Shown here piece by piece: positions 5,210 to 11,106 of a stretch of DNA of 11,106 nt. The stretch covers positions 1 through 11,106 of the forward strand of contig JACQAX010000307.1 of NCBI GenBank assembly GCA_016194795.1. Reading direction: 5' to 3'. The notes beneath the pieces are model-generated. The model was not told the origin of the DNA. It saw only the letters and a list, made by a program, of their open reading frames with translations, and did not search any database. Both the position numbers and the translations under genes were made by a program. Numbering within the stretch: position 1 is the stretch's first letter; every line of letters starts with the position of its first letter. The stretch is from Deltaproteobacteria bacterium. GTDB lineage: Bacteria; Bdellovibrionota; UBA1018; UBA923.

Positions 5210-7149
5210 ATGGAACGCTTACCTCTTTTCATCGCGCTGGCCTCGCTTCTGATCTGGGCGCTGGTGGCCGTTTTCATGAATCGAAAGCTGCGCACTGGCG
5301 GGCGCGGCATCGGCCTCGGTCTCGCGCTCGTCCAGCTCGGCTGCGCCGTCTGGGCGGCCGCCCGCATTTTCGGGGACACGAGCGGCGTTTCTTACAGCGG
5401 CGTCTGGTTCGCGCTTTCGCCGACCGACGTCTTCGACGTGAAGTTCGTGATCGACCCGCTCTCGTCGGTGCTCTGGCTGGCGATGTCCCTCTTTGCCGCC
5501 GTGCTGGCGTATTTCGGGCTCCTCTCGCAGGCCAAAGGCACCCGCTCGCAGTTCCGCGGAGAGGCCGTGGCGGTTCCGCTGCTTTCGGCCGGAACTTTCT
5601 CTCGTTCTACTTCGGCTGGGCGCTCATCACGGCGATCGGCTTTCTCTCGGTCGGCTTCAGCGCGCCCAACCGCGACGACCGCGCGTCGGCCACGTTCCGC
5701 TACTATATCCTCAGCCTGATACCCGAGGTCGTTTTCATGGCCGGCATGCTCGGCTGTTACGCGACGTTCAACACCCTGAGCTTCGCCGGGATCAACGAGA
5801 AGGCGGGGGCCGAGGGCGCGTCGTGCGCGATGATCTGCCTGATCGTCGGGACGATGCTACGCAACCTCCAGATGCCGCTCATGCAGAACGCGCGCAATCT
5901 GGCCGCCGCGCGCTCGTCGGCGACGCCCGTCTTTTTCATCGGCCACGCCATCGTTTCCTCGGCGCTTTTCGCCAAGATCTACCCGGCGCTCATGGCCACC
6001 GACGGCATCCAGTACCTGGCGGTAATTCCCGCGCTCACGGCGATCGCCGCCGCGCTGCTCGCGCTTCCCGAGGAAGACCCGTTCATGTTCATCGGCTGGC
6101 TGGTGAGCTACGTTTGCTCGTCGGTCTATCTTTCGGGGCTCGCCGGCCACTACCAGGCCGCGCACGCGCTCGCGCTCACGGGCTCGGTCGCGGCGTTTCT
6201 CTTCGCCTGCGCGCTGAGCGAGTTCGCCGAGGAAGACCGCACGATGAAGTGGTTCGTCGGCGTCGCGATGCTCGTGCTCACGGGCCTGCCGATCAGTGGC
6301 TGGGGCTGGGCGCGCTACCTCGAGTACGCGGGGCTCTTCCACAACGAGGCGCCCGTGCCGCCGTTCCACTGGGTGATGCTCGGGATGAAGATCCTGGCCG
6401 ACATCTTCATGGGTATCGCGCTCTGGGGCGTCGTGCGCGAGCGCTGGATGGTTCGCGAAAGCGCGGCGCGGATCAAATGGGACGTGATCGTGCCTTTGAC
6501 CATCGTCGGGCTCGCCTGCATCGCCGCCTCCGTCGGGGGCCGCGCTTCCGGCGGCCTGGCCGGCGAGGCCGACCTCAACCTGTTCGCGGGCGCCGCCTGG
6601 TTCGAGAAGCTGATCGTCGCGCCCGTGGCGAACGGCGCCAAGGCGGCGGCCGGCGCCTCCGAGCTCATCGGCACCGACGCCGACATCTTCGCGCGCCTTT
6701 CCGTGGTGGGCTCGCTGCTCATCCCGGCGCTGCTGGCCGGGCTCTGGATCTTCCGCGATCGCAAGTCGCTCGAGGAGTTCCGCTCGTTCTGCCGGCGCGC
6801 GATCAGGAAGCTCGGGCAGGTGCCCGGCCAGGACCCGAAGCTCTGGACGTGGGTCATCCGCCCGCTCAGCGGCAGCCTGGGGCGCGCGGCGGCGTTCTTC
6901 GACAGCAACATCCTCGACCGGGCCTTCGCCGACATCTGGGCGCGTCCGGCGCGCATGGTCCGCAACGCCTTCATCGTCATCGAGAAAAACATCATCGACG
7001 GCCAGCTCATCGACGGATTGGCCGAGGCCGTGGCCAGCATCGGCAAGTCGCTCCGTCTCGTGCAGAACGGACAGGTTCAGTTCTACTTCGCGCTCGGGTT
7101 GATTCTGATGGGCGCGGTGATCGTCAAATTCGTTGTAGTGGGAGGGTAA
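5210..7149 (+). pseudogene. nuoL: NuoL-type antiporter-like subunit, split by a one-base frameshift
   Basis: NuoL (ND5) is the distal antiporter-like subunit with a long lateral helix. ATG 5210 opens a frame that is NuoL-like through LLSAG (to 5592). From 5593 the homology continues one frame back as NFLSFYFGWALITAIGFL, matching the TM4-5 block NFLLLFFGWEL. One missing base at about 5591-5593 explains the shift, and the joined product would be about 646 residues. Functional positions differ from E. coli NuoL: Glu144 is Ala138 (GWALI), Lys229 is Arg218 (LRNLQMPL for GKSAQLPL), the WLxDAM.GPTPVSAL block is absent, His334 persists but His338 and Lys342 are Leu and Val, and FFSKDE is GWGWAR. A long C-terminal segment ending VQNGQVQFYFALG resembles the lateral-helix end of NuoL. 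As written, two fragments would be made: 169 residues from 5210, and a later part from about 5737. Confidence 0.82.
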
Positions 7150-7154
7150 AAACC

Positions 7155-8675
7155 GTGGTTCGTAACATACTCAGCGCGATCGTCTTCCTGCCTTTGCTCG
7201 GAGCGGCCCTGGTGTTGCTCATCAGCCGCGAGGACAAGCGGATCCATCGCTACGTCGCCCTTCTCATCAGCCTCATCACCTTCGTGCTGAGCTGTCTGCT
7301 CGTCGCGAACTTCGACCACACCGCGGCCGGCGTGCAGTTCGCCGAGAACTACGAGTGGATCACCTCGCTCAAGATCTCGTACTCGCTCGGCGTCGACGGC
7401 CTCAACGTGGCCTTCATCCCGCTCACGGCGCTGCTCTTCCTGCTTTGCATCGTCGCTTCCTGGGACCGCGTGGCCGGCCTCAAAGGCTATTTCGCGCTCT
7501 TCCTCATCCTCGAGACCGCGGTGCTCGGCACCTTCGCGGCGCAGGATCTCTTTCTGCTCTTCGCCTTCTGGTCGGCGGCGCTGCTGCCGATTTACTTCAT
7601 GGTGGGCGTGTGGGGGAACAAGAACCGCGAGTACGCGGCGACGAAGTTCTTCCTCTATCAGCTCGCCGGCAGCGCGTTCCTGCTGCTCGGCATGCTGGCC
7701 ATCTATTACATCGCCGAGCCGCACAGCTTCAGCCTGCTCGATCTTTCGGGCGGAAAGTTCACCTCGGCGCGCATCGACATCGGCGGCCGGTCGCTCGGAG
7801 TCGAGCACCTGGTTTTCATCCTCATGCTCGCCGGGTTCGCCGTGCGCCTTCCCGTGGTGCCGCTGCACAGCTGGTTTCCGCATCTGCAGGCCGAGGCGCC
7901 GCCCGTGCTCGCCGTCGTGCTTGCGGCGATCTTCATCAAGACCGGCGCCTACGCCATCGTGCGCGTGAACTACGCGCTCTTCCCCGAGGCGGCCAACTGG
8001 TTCGCCCCGGTGCTCGCGGTCGCCGGCGCGGTCAACATCATCTACGGCGGCATCTGCGCGCTCGGTCAGAAGGACATCCGGCGCCTCGTCGCCTACAGCT
8101 GCGTCAGCCACATGGGCTTCGTGCTCCTGGGCCTGGGCATCTTCTCGTCGACGGCCTTCCATGGCGCTTTTCTCCAGATGGTCTCGCACGGCGTGTATAC
8201 GGGGCTGCTCTTTTTCCTCGTCGGCATCCTGGGGGCGCGCTCGGGCCAGTACGACATCATGAACCCCGACGGCTCGGTGGGCTTCGGCGGCCTGGTCTCG
8301 AAGGCGCCGCTCCTCACCGGCTTCTTCACCGTCGCGGTGTTCTCGACGCTTGGGGTTCCGGGCCTCGGAGCGTTCCCGTCGGAGTCGCTCGTCTTCCTGG
8401 GCGCTTTCCCCTACCATCGTTTACTCACCGTCATCGGGCTGGGCGGCGTTTTCCTGACGGCGGGCTATCTTTTGTGGATGTATCGGCGCGTGTTCCTCGG
8501 AAAGGTGGGCGAAGGCGCCGGCCAGATCACCGACGTCACCCTCCGCGAGCAGGTTTTTCTGGTGCCGCTCGTGCTCCTCTGCGTTTTCGCCGGGACGTAT
8601 CCCACGCCCCTCATCAACCTGGCGCAACCGACGATCAACCAGGTGCTGACGTCGCTCAACAAGGAAGCCAAGTAG
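7155..8675 (+). CDS. nuoM: NuoM-type antiporter-like subunit
   Basis: NuoM (ND4) is an antiporter-like proton-channel subunit. The 506-residue product starts at GTG 7155, with GGAGGG 8 bases upstream. It is the best conserved antiporter-like subunit here: SLGVDGLNV (77-85), KGYFALFLILETAVLG, PIYFMVGVWG, YAATKFFLYQLAGS, RRLVAYSCVSHMGFVLLG, LQMVSHGVYTG. Channel residues are mixed. The TM5 glutamate (FWE) is Ser140, the TM7 lysine is Arg231 (AVRLPVVPLHSW), and LPDAH is FPHLQ. The TM8 lysine (Lys262), the TM11 histidine (His345) and the TM12 glutamate (Glu410) remain. About 14 helices are expected. It follows nuoL after five bases and ends one base before nuoN. Confidence 0.95.
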   Translation: MVRNILSAIVFLPLLGAALVLLISREDKRIHRYVALLISLITFVLSCLLVANFDHTAAGVQFAENYEWITSLKISYSLGVDGLNVAFIPLTALLFLLCIVASWDRVAGLKGYFALFLILETAVLGTFAAQDLFLLFAFWSAALLPIYFMVGVWGNKNREYAATKFFLYQLAGSAFLLLGMLAIYYIAEPHSFSLLDLSGGKFTSARIDIGGRSLGVEHLVFILMLAGFAVRLPVVPLHSWFPHLQAEAPPVLAVVLAAIFIKTGAYAIVRVNYALFPEAANWFAPVLAVAGAVNIIYGGICALGQKDIRRLVAYSCVSHMGFVLLGLGIFSSTAFHGAFLQMVSHGVYTGLLFFLVGILGARSGQYDIMNPDGSVGFGGLVSKAPLLTGFFTVAVFSTLGVPGLGAFPSESLVFLGAFPYHRLLTVIGLGGVFLTAGYLLWMYRRVFLGKVGEGAGQITDVTLREQVFLVPLVLLCVFAGTYPTPLINLAQPTINQVLTSLNKEAK

Positions 8676-8676
8676 G

Positions 8677-10170
8677 ATGGAAGAGCTCAAAAGCCTCTTC
8701 CTCATCTCTCCCGAGCTGATGCTCTTCGCGACGGCGATCGTCACGCTGCTCGTCGACATCAGCTCGCGCCGCCGGCCGAGCGACTCGAGCCCGCGCCTGG
8801 TCACGGGCTTCGCGCTGCTCGGGCTGTTGGGGGCGCTCGCCCTATCGCTGCGGTCGCTCGGCTTCGCGCCGACGGAGATCTTTTCGCGAGCGCTGTCGAT
8901 CGACCCCGTCTCGCAGTTCATCAAGACGCTGCTGATTTTCGCGGGCATCATCACGGTGCTGCAGGGCTCGATGTCGAGGGAGATCCACGACACGGAAAAG
9001 GGCGAGCTCTACGCGCTGCTCGTGCTGGGTACCCTCGGCATGTGCGTGATGGCGTCGGCCGTTCATTTTCTGCTGCTTTTTCTCGCCTACGAGATGGCGG
9101 GCGTCACCTGCTACGTGTTGGCCGCCTTCAAGCGGCGCTCGAGCCTCTCGAGCGAGGCCGGGGTGAAGCTTTTCATCCACGGCTCGCTCACGACCATCCT
9201 CTTCGCCATCGGGATCGTCATGCTCTACGGCATCGGCAAGAGCTTCAACATTCTCGACATCAGGACGCAGCTCACCAGCGCCACCATGCCGACCGGCTAT
9301 CTCTGGGTGGCCTTCGGCCTCATCTTCGTCGCGCTCGCCGGCAGGCTCGCGATCTTCCCGTTCCACTTTCTCGCTCCCGACATCGTCGAGGGCGCGCCCT
9401 CCCCGGTCTCGTCGTTCTTCTCGGTCTCGTCGTGCATCGCCGGGATGGCCTTCGCGCTCCGCCTCTGCATCCACATCTTCAGCGCCAAGGGCGACCTCAA
9501 GTGGGTGCACCTCGCGAACTTCGAGTGGCCCGATCTCATCACGGCCGTCGCGGCGGTGACGATGACCATCGGCAACCTCACGGCGCTCTACCAGACGAAC
9601 CTAAAGCGTTTGATCGGATACTCCTGCATCGCGCAGGTCGGGTATCTGCTGATGGGCATTCCGGTCTCGACGCACGCGGGGATCGCGGCCGTGCTCTTCT
9701 CGCTCGGAACGTATTGCGTTGTTACGCTCGGGACCTTTTTTGTGATCCAGATGGTGACCGACAGCGCCGGGAGCGAGAAGATCACGATTCTGAGAGGCCT
9801 GGTCTGGCGCAACCCGTACGAAGGCGTGGCGCTCTGCGTATTTTTATTAAGTCTCGCGGGTCTTCCGCCGCTCGTCGGCTTCGTCGGCCGGTTCTATATC
9901 CTGGGGGTCGTGGTGCGCGAGAAGCTCTACTGGCTCTCGATCGTCGCCGCGATCAACTGGGTTCTCGGCCTTACCTACTACTTATCGATGATCAAGCAGG
10001 TGTTCTCGACCGACGCCGGGGCGACGGCGGGCGGGCCGCTGACGACGAGCGCAAACTTCGTCGCCAAAAGCGCGCTGGCCGTCTTGCTTTTGCCGACGCT
10101 CGTACTCGGAATTTACTGGGATCCCTTGATGAATTACATCACGCGCTCGCTTGGCGCGGTGGCCTGGTGA
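8677..10170 (+). CDS. nuoN: NuoN-type antiporter-like subunit
   Basis: NuoN (ND2) is the antiporter-like subunit next to NuoK. The 497-residue product carries GELYALLVLGTLGM (109-122), LFLAYEM (134-140), RRSSLSSEAGVKLF, PFHFLAPDIVEGAPSPV, ALYQTNLKRLIGYSCIAQVGY and LSLAGLPPLVGFVGRF. The TM5 glutamate is kept (Glu139). The TM7 lysine is Arg223 (AGRLAIFPFH), the TM8 lysine is Cys253 (VSSCIAG for VGSKAAG), and the TM12 lysine is Arg405 (GRF for GKF). AAGGA lies 11 bases before the ATG, overlapping the end of nuoM. It is the last gene of the unusual cluster; 67 bases separate it from the canonical nuoA. Confidence 0.95.
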   Translation: MEELKSLFLISPELMLFATAIVTLLVDISSRRRPSDSSPRLVTGFALLGLLGALALSLRSLGFAPTEIFSRALSIDPVSQFIKTLLIFAGIITVLQGSMSREIHDTEKGELYALLVLGTLGMCVMASAVHFLLLFLAYEMAGVTCYVLAAFKRRSSLSSEAGVKLFIHGSLTTILFAIGIVMLYGIGKSFNILDIRTQLTSATMPTGYLWVAFGLIFVALAGRLAIFPFHFLAPDIVEGAPSPVSSFFSVSSCIAGMAFALRLCIHIFSAKGDLKWVHLANFEWPDLITAVAAVTMTIGNLTALYQTNLKRLIGYSCIAQVGYLLMGIPVSTHAGIAAVLFSLGTYCVVTLGTFFVIQMVTDSAGSEKITILRGLVWRNPYEGVALCVFLLSLAGLPPLVGFVGRFYILGVVVREKLYWLSIVAAINWVLGLTYYLSMIKQVFSTDAGATAGGPLTTSANFVAKSALAVLLLPTLVLGIYWDPLMNYITRSLGAVAW

Positions 10171-10237
10171 GGGGTGCTTTTAGGCTTTCCTTTCGAGCCA
10201 ATGGATTTTATATCCTTATTACAAACTCAGGAAATAT
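10171..10237 (+). promoter_or_regulatory. AT-rich gap before the second nuoA, possible promoter
   Basis: This is the widest gap between plus-strand genes in the window and is richer in A/T than its flanks, with TATATC (10209-10214) as a possible -10 box. The facing -35 position (10186-10191) is a poor match. AGGA just before 10233 serves as ribosome binding site for nuoA. A separate promoter would let the canonical set be expressed independently, but readthrough is equally possible. I see no credible terminator. Confidence 0.3.
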
Positions 10238-10600
10238 ATGACTGCATACATTCCCGTTCTGCTCTTGATGGGCGTAGGCATTGCGATCTCGACGGTCGTC
10301 TTGATTTTGACGACGTTCGTCGGACCTCATCGCCCCAATAAAAAGAAGATGAGCGTCTACGAGTGCGGCGTGCCGCCGATCGGCGATGCGCGTCGTCGCG
10401 TGTCGGTGAAATTCTACCTCGTCGCCATCCTTTTTCTCCTCTTCGACGTCGAGGGGGTTTTCTTCTTCCCGTGGGCGGCGGTCTTCAGGAAATACCTTGC
10501 GGTCAATGGTTTCATCCTCGTGGAGATGTTCTTTTTCGTGGCGATCCTTCTCGTGGGATACGTCTATATTCTGAAAAAGGGCGCTCTCGAGTGGGATTAA
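10238..10600 (+). CDS. nuoA: Canonical NuoA subunit of complex I (second copy)
   Basis: This is an ordinary 120-residue NuoA (ND3 type) with three membrane helices (about 5-28, 57-80 and 92-115). Family motifs are intact: the YECG loop with its cysteine (41-44), RVSVKFYLVAILFLLFDVE (54-72) with both acids, VEMFFF with Glu96, and the ending LKKGALEWD. It aligns without gaps to the first NuoA from residue 41 to 96 but keeps every residue lost there, so it serves as an internal reference. ATG 10238 has AGGA about 5 bases upstream. The next gene is nuoB after 12 bases, so this looks like the start of a second complex I operon (or a split of one) that continues beyond the window. Confidence 0.97.
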   Translation: MTAYIPVLLLMGVGIAISTVVLILTTFVGPHRPNKKKMSVYECGVPPIGDARRRVSVKFYLVAILFLLFDVEGVFFFPWAAVFRKYLAVNGFILVEMFFFVAILLVGYVYILKKGALEWD

Positions 10601-10612
10601 CAGGAGCGACTC

Positions 10613-11106
10613 ATGGCTAAGGACGGATCACCTGAATTTTTGACGACGACGCTGGATGCGGCGGTCAACTGGGCGCGCAAGAACTCGATGTGGCCCCTGC
10701 CCTTCGGGACCTCGTGCTGCGGCATCGAGATGATGGCCGTGCTTTCGGCCGACTACGACATGTCGCGCTTCGGCGCCGAGGTCGTGCGCTTCAGCCCGCG
10801 CCAGGCCGACATGATCATCTGCGCCGGCACGATCACGCTCAAGATGGCGCCCGTGCTCAAGAACATTTACGAGCAGATGGCCGAGCCGAAGTGGGTCATG
10901 GCCTTCGGCGTCTGCACGTCGTCGGGTGGCATCTACAATTCATACAGCGTGCTTCAGGGCATCGACACGATCATTCCGGTCGACGTCTACATCCCAGGCT
11001 GCCCGCCGAGCCCCGAGGGCGTGATCTACGGCCTCATGCAGCTCCAGAAGCGCGTGCAGAGCGGCGAGTACTCGCGCAAAGACCGCGAGCGCGGCCGTCA
11101 GCTGAA
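10613..11106 (+). CDS. nuoB: Canonical NuoB subunit, 3' end beyond window (second copy)
   Basis: NuoB ligates cluster N2. 164 codons are visible, open to the right edge. All four ligands are present: Cys35-Cys36 in FGTSCCGIEMMA, Cys101 in FGVCTSSGG and Cys130 in IPGCPPSPEG. Unlike the first NuoB it keeps WPLPFG before the CC pair, the MMA motif, the Arg before FSPRQAD, and Ser rather than Cys three residues after the third ligand. ATG 10613 is preceded by AGGAG (10602-10606). The two NuoB proteins share the pattern LDxAxNWARxNS near their N termini, though this is common in the family. NuoC, NuoD and further subunits are expected downstream. Confidence 0.97.
   Translation, partial: MAKDGSPEFLTTTLDAAVNWARKNSMWPLPFGTSCCGIEMMAVLSADYDMSRFGAEVVRFSPRQADMIICAGTITLKMAPVLKNIYEQMAEPKWVMAFGVCTSSGGIYNSYSVLQGIDTIIPVDVYIPGCPPSPEGVIYGLMQLQKRVQSGEYSRKDRERGRQL

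Noticed and set aside
5585..5600. Programmed -1 ribosomal frameshifting in nuoL
   Set aside because: There is no X XXY YYZ slippery site and no clear downstream structure; a missing base is simpler.
5493..7154. Long open frame upstream of nuoM as an extended or fused protein
   Set aside because: The translation before 7155 is Arg/Gly-rich shadow sequence opposite to the good NuoL reading; GGAGGG before the GTG at 7155 marks the real start.
10183..10199. GGCT...AGCC inverted repeat after nuoN as a terminator
   Set aside because: The stem is only four pairs with a nine-base loop, and no T-run follows directly.
1..11106. CRISPR arrays, tRNA or rRNA genes, insertion sequences
   Set aside because: I saw no regular direct repeats, cloverleaf candidates or transposase-like reading frames; coding DNA fills nearly the whole window.

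Overview
This window is a high-GC bacterial respiratory locus. It is dominated by an 11-gene complex I-type (NADH:quinone oxidoreductase, Nuo) cluster in the order nuoA-B-C-D-H-I-J-K-L-M-N, with no nuoE, nuoF or nuoG inside it. A second nuoA-nuoB pair of ordinary type starts straight after it on the same strand and runs off the right edge. The left edge carries the first 132 codons of mfd (transcription-repair coupling factor), divergently oriented. Strong Shine-Dalgarno sites, ATGA start/stop overlaps and separate NuoC and NuoD proteins fit a Gram-negative, deltaproteobacteria-like or candidate-phylum genome. I cannot place the organism more precisely from sequence alone.

Layout: 1-398 (minus) mfd 5' part; 396-452 a short AT-rich divergent promoter region; 453-10170 (plus) the first nuo cluster, tightly packed with most genes overlapping by a few bases; 10171-10237 a 67-base AT-richer gap; 10238-10600 a canonical nuoA; 10613-11106 a canonical nuoB, cut by the window end.

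The striking point is that the first cluster encodes a complete-looking but biochemically unorthodox complex I. The iron-sulfur ligands of NuoB and NuoI are intact and overall subunit architecture is kept. The residues that couple quinone chemistry to proton translocation are repeatedly replaced: both NuoK membrane glutamates, the NuoA FDVE acids, most NuoH acidic-channel residues, the NuoJ TM3 tyrosine, the TM5 glutamate of NuoL and NuoM, the TM7 lysine of NuoL, NuoM and NuoN (arginine in all three), and the NuoD quinone-site His/Asp pair (Ile/Gln). The adjacent second NuoA aligns without gaps to the first over its central part and keeps all the canonical residues, so the contrast is visible inside this window.

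Two genes of the unusual cluster are also broken as written. nuoC lacks about 100 codons of its middle and changes frame across the junction. nuoL has a one-base frameshift. These may be real decay or sequence/assembly errors. Either the cluster is a decaying duplicate, or it encodes a non-pumping or differently coupled complex I paralog maintained beside a standard complex I. The mostly open frames, preserved Fe-S ligands and good ribosome binding sites favour the second view, but do not prove it.
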